From assembly GCA_902167985.1 (NCBI GenBank), contig CABHNZ010000005.1, positions 186,001 through 250,000 on the forward strand: a DNA stretch of 64,000 nt, written 5' to 3'. The notes below the pieces were generated by a model, which ran no database searches, was not told the DNA's origin, and worked only from the letters and a program-made list of their open reading frames with translations. The translations under genes were made by a program, and so were the position numbers. Shown here in pieces: positions 29,499 through 39,205 of this stretch. Origin of the DNA: Shinella sp. UYSO24 (lineage in GTDB: Bacteria > Pseudomonadota > Alphaproteobacteria > Rhizobiales > Rhizobiaceae). Position 1 is the stretch's first letter. Each line of letters starts with the position of its first letter.

Positions 29499-30019
29499 AT
29501 GACGCGCGCGGGTCACATCACCTTCGTCCTTGGCGGCGCGCGTTCGGGGAAATCCGGTTTTCGGAACGTCTCGTGCGCGAGACGGGGCTCGAGCGCCATT
29601 ATATCGCGACGGGCCGCGCCTATGACGGCGAGATGGAGGAGCGGATCGCCCGACACCGGCTCGACCGCGGCGAAGGCTGGGTGACGCATGAGGAGCCTTT
29701 GGCGCTTGCCGAGACGCTGAAGGCCGTGACGGCTCCTGATCGTGCGGTCCTCGTCGATTGCCTGACGCTCTGGATCACCAATCTGATGATGAATGATGAG
29801 GATATCACGCAGCGTTGCCACGAGCTTGTTGAAGTTCTCTCGACCTGTCAGGGGCAGGTCGTGCTCGTCTCGAACGAGGTCGGGCTTGGCATCGTGCCGG
29901 AAAACCGCATGGCGCGGGAGTTTCGCGACCATGCCGGGCGGCTGCATCAGGCCGTCGCCGCCGTTGCCGACGAGGTGCATTTCATCGCCGCCGGGCTCTC
30001 ATTGAAAATGAAGGGCTGA
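29499..30019 (+). CDS. cobU: Adenosylcobinamide kinase / cobinamide-phosphate guanylyltransferase (one frameshift)
   Basis: N-terminal [19 protein letters not shown] holds the Walker A motif; the frame breaks near 29554 and one base restores [20 protein letters not shown]. Further family motifs: [27 protein letters not shown] and [20 protein letters not shown]. The bifunctional enzyme (CobU, CobP in rhizobial naming) phosphorylates adenosylcobinamide and adds GMP in late cobalamin synthesis. Restored length is 174 codons. An upstream in-frame ATG at 29484 is possible; neither start has a strong ribosome site. Other cob genes are not in the window. Confidence 0.9.
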
Positions 30020-30045
30020 GGGGAAGATGAAGGGCTGAGCGGGGC

Positions 30046-30830
30046 CTAGAAGCCCAGCCACAGCCTTACCGGATGGCTCGGATCGGCCATCAGCTTGATT
30101 GCCAGTGCAAGGCAGGACATCACCAGCAGCGGCTTGATGAGCTTTGCGCCATTGCGCATGGCAAGGCCGGAGCCGATCTGTGCGCCGATGAACTGGCCCA
30201 CGCCCATGACGATGCCGACTTTCCAGAGGATCGAGCCGGTTGCGGCAAAGACCAGAAACGAGCCGAAATTCGAGCCGAGATTGATGAGCTTGGTATGGGC
30301 CGTTGCCTTCAGCATGCCGAAGCCGGCGAGAAGCACGAAGCCGAGCATGTAGAACGAGCCGCGCCGGGGCCGAAAAGCCCGTCATAGAGGCCGACCAGCG
30401 GAACAACCGTCAGGCCGAAGACAAAGGGCGTCACCCGCTGGTGACTGTCGGTGTCGTTGAGGTTCGGCTTCACCGCAAAGAAGAGCGCGATGGCGACAAG
30501 CAGGAAGGGGATGGCGGCGGCAAGAATGCCGGCCGGCACGAGCGAGGCCAGAAGCGCGCCGGCCGCGCCACCGACCAGACCCATCAGCGCCATGGGCAGC
30601 TGCTTCTTCAGGTTCACATGGCCTTTGCGGGCATAGGCGATCGTGGCCGAGGCCGAGCCGAACTGCGACTGGAGCTTGTTGGTGGCGATCGATTCGAGCG
30701 GCGGAATGCCGGCGAGAAGCAGGACCGGAATGGTAATCAGCCCGCCGCCGCCGGCAATCGAATCGACAAAGCCCGCAAAGATCGCGGCAAGGAAGAGCAG
30801 GGCAAGCAGTTGGAAGGCGATGTCGGTCAT
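30046..30830 (-). CDS. TauE/SafE-family membrane transporter (one frameshift)
   Basis: From ATG 30830: MTDIAFQLLALLFLAAIFAG, then the first signature DSIAGGGGLITIPVLLLAG, and in the second half GLYDGLFGPGAGS. One base lost near 30358 splits the frame right after GLFGPGA; the continuation is FYMLGFVLLAGFGMLKATAH. The restored protein has ~261 residues and eight hydrophobic segments, the usual size. The family exports or imports sulfite, sulfoacetate or similar anions across the inner membrane. It is convergent with cobU, 26 bp apart. Confidence 0.88.
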
Positions 30831-31278
30831 GGCTGGGATCACTGGGGAGTATTTTGGGGCGGGAATCGCGCTGGTGGAGGCGAAGGCTATCGGATTGCCT
30901 TCCGCCCGGAGCAAGGCGGGCCAGGGGTTGGGATGAGGCGGGGGCGGGCGTGACGGTGAACGGCCTGATCGCCGGGTGACGTCATGCCGTAGGGTTAAGG
31001 CCTTGCCGTAGGGTGAGGGATGCACAGGGCATTGCCCTGCCGCGCCCGGCCGGTCAGGCGAGACGCGCGCTTCTGCCACCGAATGCCTGTATCTGCAATG
31101 CGTCTCGGGCGGGTTTGCGTTCCCGGTGGTCGGTTTTATCCGGCTCGGTGTTGCGGCGGGTGAGTTTTCCCCGCCGGTATGTCTCGTCCGCCGTTGCGTT
31201 CGCGCGGCGTGCCGCTATGGTCGCCGGCACAGCCAAGACGTCTTCAACGAGACGGCGAACATGATGGAGTGGGATGAG
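30831..31278. other. 448-bp divergent intergenic region
   Basis: No coding sequence is supported. A short direct repeat, TGCCGTAGGGT, occurs at 30985-30995 and 31004-31014 (19-bp period). It contains the promoters of the TauE/SafE gene and of the nucleoside hydrolase gene. Confidence 0.45.
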
Positions 31279-32246
31279 ATGCAGAAGGTTATTTTCGATA
31301 CGGATCCGGGCGTTGACGATGCGATGGCGCTCCTCTTCCTGCATCGGCATCCCGAGATCGACCTTCTCGGCGTCACCACCGTGTTCGGCAATGCGACGAT
31401 CGAGACGGTGACGCGCAACGCCCAGTTCCTGCATCGCGAATGGGGTATCAAGGCGCCGATCGCCAAGGGTGCCGGCCATGCCTATGATGCGACCCGCGGC
31501 GACAACCACCCGGCAGCACTGGTGCATGGCGAGGACGGGCTCGGCAATATCGGTATTCCCGACGTGATCGACTGGCCGGTCGATCCACGCCCGGCGCACC
31601 GGTTCATCATCGATACGGTGAGGGCCAATCCGCATGAGGTGACGCTGGTTGCCGTCGGGCGGATGACCAATCTGGCGCTGGCGCTCTCCGAAGATCCGGA
31701 AATCGCCTCGCTGGTGAAAGAAGTCGTCATCATGGGCGGCGCCTTCGACGTCAACGGCAATGTGACGCCGGCCGCCGAAGCCAATATCCATGGCGACCCG
31801 GAAGCGGCCGATCTCGTGTTCATCGCGCCGTGGAAGGTCGTGCTTTTCGGTCTCGACGTGACGATGCAGACGGTGATGCAGCGCAGCTACCTCGCCGACA
31901 TGGTTTCAGAGGCCGAGAAGAAGGGCGATACGGGGCTCAAACTGCTCTCCGACCTGTCGCAGTTCTATATCGATTTCTACCGCCAGCGCGTCGGGCTCGA
32001 CGGCATGGTCATCCATGACAGCTGCGCCTGCGTCTATCTCGTGGCGCCGGAACTGTTCGATCTGCGCACCGGGCCGGTCCGCACCGTCTGCGGCGGGCTT
32101 GCCGATGGCAAGACCATCCAGGCGCCGGATAATGGCCGCCGCTTCGTCGCAGCGCCTGGGATGGCGTGCCGAGCCAGTCGGTTGCCGTCGGCGTTCGGCC
32201 GGATGGCGTTCTGGACGTGATCCGTTCGGCCCTGCTTTCGGTCTGA
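31279..32246 (+). CDS. Inosine-uridine-preferring nucleoside hydrolase (frameshift near C-terminus)
   Basis: The calcium-binding signature is at the N-terminus: VIFDTDPGVDDAMALLFLH. EVVIMGGAFDVNGNVTPAAE and GMVIHDSCACVYLVAPELF (catalytic His and Ca ligand Asp) follow at the expected places. One base lost near 32156 displaces the tail; restored it reads WDGVPSQSVAVGVRPDGVLD and stops at 32246, ~322 residues. It hydrolyses the N-glycosidic bond of nucleosides for salvage. ATGs lie at 31261, 31264 and 31279; the last has GGAG eight bases upstream and is preferred. Its stop lies 4 bp from the convergent fnrN stop. Confidence 0.9.
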
Positions 32247-32249
32247 TCT

Positions 32250-32987
32250 TCAGTCGCTGCCGGCGGCGTTCCTGAGACGGTCGAGATCCGGCACGGTGAC
32301 GTGCCGGTTGTTCTCGACAAGGATCGTGCCGTCCTTGCGCAATCTGGTGATCTGGCGGCTGACCGTCTCGATCGTCAGGCCGAGGAAATCGGCGATATCG
32401 GCGCGCGACAGGGGCAGGTCGAAGACGGCGGCCTGTAGCTTGGTTTCGGCAGCGCGTTCGGCAATCAGGACAAGGAAGCTTGCGACCTTTTCGACCGCCG
32501 TCTTGCGGCCAAGCGTCAGCATCCATTCGCGGGCATCGTCCAGCTCCTCCAGCGCCTGATGGTGCAGGCGGCGGCCGAGATCGGGCGAGGCAGCCATCAT
32601 CCGCTCCAGCATGCGTTTCGGGATGACGCAGACTTCCATGTCGGTGGCGGCCTCGGCGCTCATCCGGCTTTCGCCGGCAAAGGGGCGGCCCATGAAATCC
32701 GGGGCAAATTGCAGGCCGACGATCTGCTGGCGGCCATCCGCCATCACCTTCGACAGTTTCACCACGCCATCGAGAATGTTGCAGAAGGTGCCGACGCTTT
32801 CTGCCTGACCGATCAGCTCGCTGCCGGCCGATACCGAACGACGCTGCGAATGCCGGTTGAGTTCGGCAAGCTGTAGCGGATCGAGCGCAGCACAGATGCC
32901 GCGCGAGCGGGCGTCGCATCCCTTACAGGCGGTTGGGCAGGCGTTCGGGATCTCCGGCTCGTCGAAAGTCTTCAGTCTGGCGTCCAT
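32250..32987 (-). CDS. fnrN: FnrN-type oxygen-sensing Crp/Fnr regulator
   Basis: 245 residues, intact. The N-terminus has the cysteine cluster CPTACKGCDARSRGIC, which together with the Cys inside the effector domain (GTFCNILDG) provides ligands for an oxygen-labile [4Fe-4S] cluster. The cyclic-nucleotide-fold domain follows and the C-terminal HTH carries the recognition helix LTIETVSRQITRLRK, with the E..SR pattern that reads TTGAT half-sites. In rhizobia FnrN activates genes for microaerobic respiration and heme synthesis and regulates itself. It is divergent from hemN; two anaeroboxes lie in the 155-bp gap. Confidence 0.95.
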   Translation of the reverse strand: MDARLKTFDEPEIPNACPTACKGCDARSRGICAALDPLQLAELNRHSQRRSVSAGSELIGQAESVGTFCNILDGVVKLSKVMADGRQQIVGLQFAPDFMGRPFAGESRMSAEAATDMEVCVIPKRMLERMMAASPDLGRRLHHQALEELDDAREWMLTLGRKTAVEKVASFLVLIAERAAETKLQAAVFDLPLSRADIADFLGLTIETVSRQITRLRKDGTILVENNRHVTVPDLDRLRNAAGSD

Positions 32988-33034
32988 GATGGTGTCGGCG
33001 CTGATGCGGCGTCCTCTGCTTTGTCTTGTTCGGC

Positions 33035-33048
33035 TTGACTTTCGTCAA
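33035..33048. promoter_or_regulatory. Anaerobox (FNR-type operator) 1
   Basis: TTGAC-TTTC-GTCAA, a perfect palindrome with one change per half-site from the TTGAT-N4-ATCAA consensus. It lies 48 bp upstream of the fnrN start, a position suited to autoregulation. Confidence 0.85.
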
Positions 33049-33064
33049 CAGAAGACGGTTCGGG

Positions 33065-33078
33065 TTGATACAGGTCAA
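33065..33078. promoter_or_regulatory. Anaerobox (FNR-type operator) 2
   Basis: TTGAT-ACAG-GTCAA, nine of ten consensus positions. It lies 65 bp upstream of hemN, as expected for FnrN activation at about -41 of a promoter. Its centre is 30 bp from that of anaerobox 1. Confidence 0.85.
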
Positions 33079-33142
33079 AGTGGCCGAAATATTCCGCAGA
33101 TACCCCTTGGAAGGAGGGCAGATCCGCCGAGGAATAGACGTC

Positions 33143-34528
33143 ATGAATGAGAAACTGCTGGCCAGATATTCCGGTGCCGTGCCGCGCTACACCAGCTATC
33201 CGACCGCACCGCAATTCCATCCCGGCATCGATGCGGTACCTATGGACGCTGGCTGTCGGAGCTTCATGACGGGCAGACGCTATCGCTCTATCTGCACATC
33301 CCCTATTGCGACCGGCTCTGCTGGTTCTGTGCCTGTCATACCAAGCAGACGCTGCGCTATGAGCCGATCACCACCTATCTTGCGGCGCTGAAACGGGAGA
33401 TCGAGGCGGTCGGCCGCCGCGTGTCGAATGGGGTGAAGGTGCGCGCGGTGCATTTCGGCGGCGGTTCGCCGACCATGCTGAAGCCAGAGGACATGCTGGG
33501 TCTGATGGCGGCTCTTCGAAGTGCGTTTACATTCGCGGACGATGCCGAGATCGCCGTGGAGATGGATCCTAACGATCTCGATGAGGCGCGCTATGATGCG
33601 CTGGCCGAGATCGGGCTGACACGCGCCAGTCTCGGCGTGCAGGATTTCGATCCTGCCGTGCAGACGGCGATCAACCGGCTGCAATCCTTCGAACAGACCC
33701 GCTCTGTCGTCGATGCAGTCAGGGAACGCGGCGTGCAGTCGGTCAATTGCGATCTTCTCTATGGTCTGCCGTATCAGACGATCGCGTCGCTGGAGCGCAC
33801 GGTCTCGGATATCGTGTCGCTGAGGCCCGACCGGATCGCGCTTTTCGGCTATGCCCATGTGCCGTGGATGAAGAAGCATCAGACGATGATCCCGGAGGAG
33901 GCGCTGCCGGACATAGGCGAACGCTTCCGCCAGACGAACCATGCGACGGAGCTGCTTCTGGCGCCGGTTACGAGGCGATCGGCATCGATCATTTCGCCTT
34001 GCCGCAGGACAGGCTTGCGGTCGCTTCGCGGGAAGGGCGGCTGCGGCGGAATTTCCAGGGCTATACGGATGATGCTGCCGATGCGCTGATCGGGCTCGGC
34101 GCTTCCTCGATCGGTTTTCTCCCGCAAGGCTATGTGCAGAACATGCCGGCGACGGCAGGCTACCAGCGGATGGTGGAGGAGGGTGGTTCGGGCGAGGCGG
34201 GGCTTGCCGCGGGCTCTAACGCGGGATTGGCCACGGTGCGCGGCATCGAGCTTACCTGCGATGACCGGATGCGGGCGCAGGTCATCGAGAAGATCATGTG
34301 CTCCTTCGGCTTCGATTTCCTGCCGCTTCGGGCAGAGTTCGGCGAGGCGGCGGAGGCGGTGATTGCCGAGGCGCGGGCGTTGCGCGCGGCAATCGCGATG
34401 GCATCTGTACGGCCTCGCAGGGCACGTTCCGGGTAACGCGGGCGGGAAAACCGTTTGCGCGCAGCATCGCTTCGGTGTTCGATCGCTACCTTTCAGAGGG
34501 CCGTGGACGCCATTCGATTGCTGTTTAG
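33143..34528 (+). CDS. hemN: Oxygen-independent coproporphyrinogen III oxidase (three frameshifts)
   Basis: ATG 33143: MNEKLLARYSGAVPRYTSYP. The radical-SAM cluster motif is YCDRLCWFCACHT (CxxxCxxC). HFGGGSPTMLKPEDML, SLGVQDFDPAVQTAINRLQ and NCDLLYGLPYQT are family motifs, and SIGFLPQGYVQNMPAT lies in the C-terminal domain. Single bases are lost near 33235, 33968 and 34395; together they restore ~462 residues, the size of HemN. The enzyme decarboxylates coproporphyrinogen III without oxygen in heme synthesis in the cytoplasm. Expression is probably FnrN-dependent through the anaeroboxes upstream. Confidence 0.94.
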
Positions 34529-34630
34529 GCAACACAAATGGTGCAAATTGGCGCGGCTCGTCACGAAGCCATTGGCAATTGGAACCGATTTGCCTATGTG
34601 GAGGCCTGATTACCTATTCTGCAGAGGACT

Positions 34631-34915
34631 ATGGGCGTGACCGCTACATTCGACAAAGTTGCCGACATCATCGCTGAGACGAGCGAAATCGACCGCGAAA
34701 CGATTACCCCGGAAAGCCACACGATCGACGACCTCGGTATCGACAGCCTGGACTTCCTGGACATCGTCTTTGCGATCGACAAGGAGTTCGGCATCAAGAT
34801 TCCGCTGGAACAGTGGACCCAGGAAGTGAACGAGGGCAAGGTTTCGACGGAGGAATATTTCGTCCTGAAGAACCTCTGCGCCAAGATCGACGAACTGAGG
34901 GCGGCGAAGGCTTAA
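34631..34915 (+). CDS. acpXL: Acyl carrier protein AcpXL for very-long-chain lipid A fatty acid
   Basis: 94 residues, intact. The phosphopantetheine attachment motif is [18 protein letters not shown], Ser being the carrier site. It is longer than housekeeping AcpP and heads the gene cluster known in Rhizobium and Sinorhizobium for making 27-hydroxyoctacosanoic acid. AcpXL carries the growing chain and donates it to LpxXL. The next gene follows after 19 bp. The 102-bp gap from hemN holds the promoter; no specific operator is evident. Confidence 0.95.
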
Positions 34916-34934
34916 GCCCTCGCCGGGCTTTGCC

Positions 34935-35408
34935 ATGCTACTTGAATATTTCCAGATGATCGATCGCGTCGAGATGATCGACGCCGATCGGAAAAATATC
35001 AAGGTACGCTCCGTCGTGCCGGCGGAAAGCCCCGTCTTCGAGGGCCATTTCCCCGGCATGCCGCTCGTTCCGGGCGTGCTTCTGATCGAGACCATGGCGC
35101 AGGCATCGGGTTTCCTGGTGCTGGCTGCCACGGATTTCGCCGCCATGCCGTTCCTCATGTCCGTGGACGGCGCCAAGATGCGCGCCTTTGTCGAGCCGGA
35201 AGCTATCCTCGACATCGAGGCCTATCTGGAGCATGAGGGTTCCGGCTATGCCGTGACCAAGGCGAAGATCACGTCGGCCGGCAAGAAGGTCTGCGACGCG
35301 CAGCTGAAGCTGCGCACCATGCCTTTCTCCGAAGTGCCGCTGGCGCTGATCGTGCGCAAGCGTGCCGAAGAGGTCGGCCTCGTCGCCGCCATGCAGGCCG
35401 GCGGCTGA
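34935..35408 (+). CDS. fabZXL: 3-hydroxyacyl-ACP dehydratase of the VLCFA cluster (FabZ type)
   Basis: 157 residues, intact. The hot-dog fold active site is FEGHFPGMPLVPGVLLIETM, with the catalytic His and Glu as in FabZ. The dehydratase removes water from 3-hydroxyacyl-AcpXL in each elongation cycle. Its place between acpXL and two condensing enzymes is that of fabZXL in the rhizobial C28 fatty acid cluster. Confidence 0.92.
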   Translation: MLLEYFQMIDRVEMIDADRKNIKVRSVVPAESPVFEGHFPGMPLVPGVLLIETMAQASGFLVLAATDFAAMPFLMSVDGAKMRAFVEPEAILDIEAYLEHEGSGYAVTKAKITSAGKKVCDAQLKLRTMPFSEVPLALIVRKRAEEVGLVAAMQAGG

Positions 35409-35498
35409 ACGCTGAAGGCTGGCGGCCGATGGTCGCCAAGCCGAATGCGAGCCGGGTCTCATCCCGGCGATTGCTAAAAAGACTGGGCCAAGAGGACA

Positions 35499-36699
35499 AT
35501 GATGAAGTCTGCCAATGATGTCGTGATCACCGGTATTGGGATCGTCAGCTGCCTTGGTGTCGGCAAGGACGCGCATATCGCTGCGCTCTCCGCATCGGCT
35601 GTGGCCGCTCCGGTTGTCGAAGCCGAGCGCTTCAAGCCCTATCCCGTCCATCCGATGCCGGAAATCGACTGGTCGCGCAGATTGCCAAGCGTGGCGACCA
35701 GCGCCAGATGGAGAACTGGCAGCGTCTCGGCGTGTTTTCGGCAGGCCTTGCGCTTGACGATGCGGGCCTGAAAGACAATGCCGAGGCCTGCGCCTCGATG
35801 GACATGATCGTGGCTGCCGGCGGCGGCGAGCGCGACATCAAGGTCGATTCGCTGATCGTCGACGAAGCGCTGAAGCGTAACGACCGCGATGTGCTCCTCA
35901 ACGAGAAGCTGACGACGGAACTGCGCCCGACGCTGTTTCTGGCGCAGCTTTCCAACCTGATGGCCGGCAATATCTCGATCGTCCACAAGGTCACGGGTTC
36001 CTCGCGCACCTTCATGGGCGAAGAAGCGGCCGGGATTTCCGCCATCGAGACGGCCTATCACCGGATCAAGGCCGGGCAATCGACGCACAGCCTCGTCGGC
36101 GGTGCCTTCGTTGCCGAACGCGCCGATATCCTGCTTCTCGTCGAGGGCATTCAGGCGCATGCAACGGGTGAGTGGCATCCGCTCTGGTCGCGTTCCAACG
36201 AGAATGGCGGCGGCATGATCATGGGCAGCGTTGGCGCCTTCCTGGTGCTGGAGCAGCGCGAGTATGCCGAGGCCCGCGGCGCGCATATCTATGCGACGAT
36301 CGATGGCGTTGAAGGCGATCGCGGTCGCGCGACGAGGGCGGGCTCGAAAAGCGCCTGACCCGGCTTGCCAAGGATGCGGCAGCGCTTCCGGCCTCCGACG
36401 CGGTGGTGTTTTCCGGCGCGACCGGCATGACCGAGCTTTCCGCCCGCGAAAAGGCGTTTCTCACCGAGACCTTTGCCGGCGCACCGGTGCGCGGCTATGG
36501 CGGCGTGACGGGCCATGCACTCGAAGCGCAGTTCCCGCTCGGCCTTGCGCTGGCGGCCCTGTCGCTCGACGAAAAGGCGAAGGTTCCGGCCTTCGATACG
36601 ACACATGAACAGCCGATGACCGCTGCTGCCAGCCACGCCGTCGTCACGACGGTCGGCTATACGCGCGGCGAAGGCCTCGCCGTTCTTTCGGCAGGCTGA
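35499..36699 (+). CDS. fabF2XL: Beta-ketoacyl-ACP synthase-like FabF2XL, active-site Cys absent (two frameshifts)
   Basis: Starts ATGATG at 35499 after AGAGGA. Thiolase-fold features: VVITGIGIVSCLGVGKDAHI at the N-terminus and, at the end, GYGGVTGHALEAQFPLGLAL containing one catalytic-type His. Where ketosynthases have a Cys (as TACSS), this reads HKVTGSSRTFMGEEAAG without Cys, and the NAHGTST region expected next is replaced by FSGATGMTELS. Both segments are in unbroken frame. Single bases are lost near 35690 and 36340; restored length is ~400. The pattern resembles a chain-length-factor subunit that pairs with the active FabF1XL encoded next. Confidence 0.88.
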
Positions 36700-36713
36700 A
36701 GGAGTTTCCGATC

Positions 36714-38000
36714 ATGAGCGATACGCGTTTCAAGGATCATCTGGGCCGTCCGATCGTTGCCGTCACCGGCATGGGCGTCATCACCTCGCTCGGTCAGGGC
36801 CTGACCGACAACTGGGCGGCGCTGACATCCGGCACGTCCGGCATCCACAACATCACCCGCTTCCCGACCGACAAGCTCTCGACCCGCATCAGCGGCACCG
36901 TCGATTTCATCTCGGTGCCGGTGGATAACGCCGTCGAGCGCTCCTATGCGTTTGCCCGCGAAACCACGATCGAGGCTCTGGCGCAGGCCGGCGTCAATGG
37001 CGATTTCGACGGTCCGCTGTTTCTGGCCGCACCGCCGGTCGAGCCGGAATGGTCGGCCCGTTTCGAGCTTGCCGACCGCGCCCCACCGTCGAAGGCCGAG
37101 GGCGATGTCTATGACCGGTTCCTTGCCGCCATGCGCGAGCGTCCTGATCCGGCCTTCCTCGAAGCCGTGCAGTTCGGCTCGATCTCCGAGCGTCTTTCCG
37201 ACACGTTTGGCACACGCGGGCTTCCCGTGACGCTGTCTACGGCCTGTGCCTCGGGTGTCACGGCTATCCAGCTCGGCGTCGAGGCGATCCGTCAGGGCCG
37301 CACCGACCGGGCGCTTGTTGTCGCGACCGATGGTTCGGTCAGCGCCGAGGCGCTGATCCGCTTCTCGCTTCTGTCTGCTCTTTCGACGCAGAACGATCCG
37401 CCGGAAAAGGCATCGAAGCCGTTCAGCAAGGATCGCGACGGTTTCGTCATCGCCGAGGGTGCTGCGACGCTGGTGCTGGAATCGCTCGAATCCGCGATTG
37501 CCCGCGGCGCCAAGGTGCTCGGCATCATGAAGGGCATCGGCGAAAAGGCTGATCACTTCCATCGCACGCGTTCCTCGCCGGATGGCGGACCTGCGATCGC
37601 GACGATCCGTGCGGCGCTGTCTGATGCCGGCATGGAAGAGGGCGGTATCGGCTATATCAATGCTCACGGCACCTCGACGCCTGAGAACGACAAGATGGAA
37701 TATGGCTCGATGCTTGCCGTTTTCGGCGAGAGCCTGAAGGATATTCCGCTGTCGTCCAACAAGTCGATGATCGGTCATACGCTGACGGCCGCCGGTGCGG
37801 TCGAAGCGGTCTTCTCGTTCCAGACGATGCTGACCGGCACGCTGCCGCCGACGATCAACTACACCAATCCGGACCCGACCATCGTTCTCGATGTCGTGCC
37901 GAACGTGAAGCGTGACGGACAGCCGAAAGCCGTGCTTTCCAACTCCTTCGGCTTCGGCGGGCAGAATGCCAGCCTTGTCATGACGGTGGAACCGGCGTAA
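36714..38000 (+). CDS. fabF1XL: Beta-ketoacyl-ACP synthase FabF1XL
   Basis: 428 residues, intact, ATG 36714 after AAGGAG. The full ketosynthase triad is present: Cys in LSTACASGVTAIQLGVEAI, His in INAHGTSTPENDKMEYGSM and His in SMIGHTLTAAGAVEAVFSFQ. It extends AcpXL-bound chains with malonyl units toward C28. It sits 14 bp after fabF2XL, which suggests a stoichiometric complex. A palindromic repeat with a T-run separates it from adh2XL. Confidence 0.95.
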   Translation: MSDTRFKDHLGRPIVAVTGMGVITSLGQGLTDNWAALTSGTSGIHNITRFPTDKLSTRISGTVDFISVPVDNAVERSYAFARETTIEALAQAGVNGDFDGPLFLAAPPVEPEWSARFELADRAPPSKAEGDVYDRFLAAMRERPDPAFLEAVQFGSISERLSDTFGTRGLPVTLSTACASGVTAIQLGVEAIRQGRTDRALVVATDGSVSAEALIRFSLLSALSTQNDPPEKASKPFSKDRDGFVIAEGAATLVLESLESAIARGAKVLGIMKGIGEKADHFHRTRSSPDGGPAIATIRAALSDAGMEEGGIGYINAHGTSTPENDKMEYGSMLAVFGESLKDIPLSSNKSMIGHTLTAAGAVEAVFSFQTMLTGTLPPTINYTNPDPTIVLDVVPNVKRDGQPKAVLSNSFGFGGQNASLVMTVEPA

Positions 38001-38020
38001 GGGCACTGCCCAAGACACGA

Positions 38021-38119
38021 GAACGTCATCCTCGGGCTTGCCCCCGAGGATTTTTTGACGTCCAGACATGAAATTGATTGCAGGCAGATGCCCGGGACAA
38101 GCCCCGGGCATAACGCGTC
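38021..38119. repeat. Pair of palindromes of the rhizobial intergenic repeat type inside the VLCFA operon
   Basis: Palindrome 1, CCTCGGGCTTGCCCCCGAGG (38030-38049), is followed by ATTTTTT and so also resembles a terminator. Palindrome 2 at 38088-38111 has arms ATGCCCGGG/CCCGGGCAT. Both resemble the element at 45716-45794. Confidence 0.7.
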
Positions 38120-38166
38120 TTAAGACGTCGTCGTCTGCATCATGCATCCGGAAGGAAACGAAGAAC

Positions 38167-39192
38167 ATGCGCGCGCTGCAACTGATCGAGACCGCCGGCT
38201 CGAAGCCGTGGACATTCCCGAGCCGGAAGCGCCCGGTCCCGGCGAAGTGACGCTGCGCGTCAAGGCCGTCGCGCTCAACCATATCGACGTCTGGGGCTGG
38301 CGCGGCATGGCGTTTGCCAAGCGCAAGATGCCGCTGACGATCGGTGCGGAAGCGTCGGGCGTCGTTGAAGCGATCGGTCCGGGCGTTCCAACGTCCTGCC
38401 GGGTCAGCTGGTCTCGATCTATGGCGCGCGGACCTGTGGTCTCTGCAAGCCCTGCAGCGAGAAGCGCGACAATCTCTGCGAACATGTTTCGGGCGTTCAC
38501 GGCTTCCATCTGGACGGCTTTGCGCAGGAAAAGACCAATATCCCGGCCCGCCAGCTCGTTCCGGCCCCGCCCGGCGTCGATGCGATCGGTGCGGCACTTG
38601 CCCCCGTTCCTTCGGTACCGTCGAGCACATGCTGTTCGACAATGCCAAGCTGCAGCCGGGTGAAACGATCCTCGTTCACGCCGGTGGTTCCGGCATCGGT
38701 ACGGCCGCGATCCAGCTGGCCAAGAAGATGGGCTGCACGGTCATCACCACCGTTGGTTCCGACGACAAGATCGAGAAGGCGAAGGCGCTCGGTGCCGATC
38801 ACGTCATCAACTACCGCAAGGACCGTTTCGAAGGCGTGGTGCGCAAGCTCACCAAGAAGAAGGGCGTCGACGTCGTCTTCGAACATGTCGGCAAGGATAC
38901 CTGGGCCGGTTCGATGCTCTGCATGAAGCGCGGCGGACGTCTCGTCACCTGCGGCTCGACTTCGGGCGTCTCGACCGAGATGAACCTGATGATGCTCTTC
39001 CAGCAGCAGCTGAAACTGCTCGGCTCTTTCGGCTGCCGGATGGAGAACATGGCGGATGCCATGCAGAAGATGGCGCAGGGCGTCGTGCATCCGGTGATCG
39101 ACACGGAAGTGACATTCGACGATATCGGCCGGGCGCTGGAGCGGATGGAAAGCCGCCAGATCTTCGGCAAGATCATCCTCAACATGGGCTGA
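38167..39192 (+). CDS. adh2XL: Zinc-type alcohol dehydrogenase Adh2XL (three frameshifts)
   Basis: Medium-chain dehydrogenase. The catalytic-domain segment ALNHIDVWGWRGMAFAKRKM, the structural-zinc cysteines CGLCKPCSEKRDNLC, and the NAD(P)-binding motif VHAGGSGIGTAAIQLAKKMG are present in order. Single bases are lost near 38200, 38392 and 38612; the total then fits ~342 residues. Within the cluster it is the adh2XL homologue, thought to act in the oxidation state of the fatty acid chain or its precursor; the exact reaction is not settled. lpxXL follows after 7-13 bp. Confidence 0.92.
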
Positions 39193-39205
39193 TCCAGCCG
39201 TGAAG

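Noticed and set aside
36657..38648. Minus-strand open frame of ~660 codons opposite fabF1XL and adh2XL
   Set aside because: Shadow of the plus-strand genes, which carry complete catalytic motifs.
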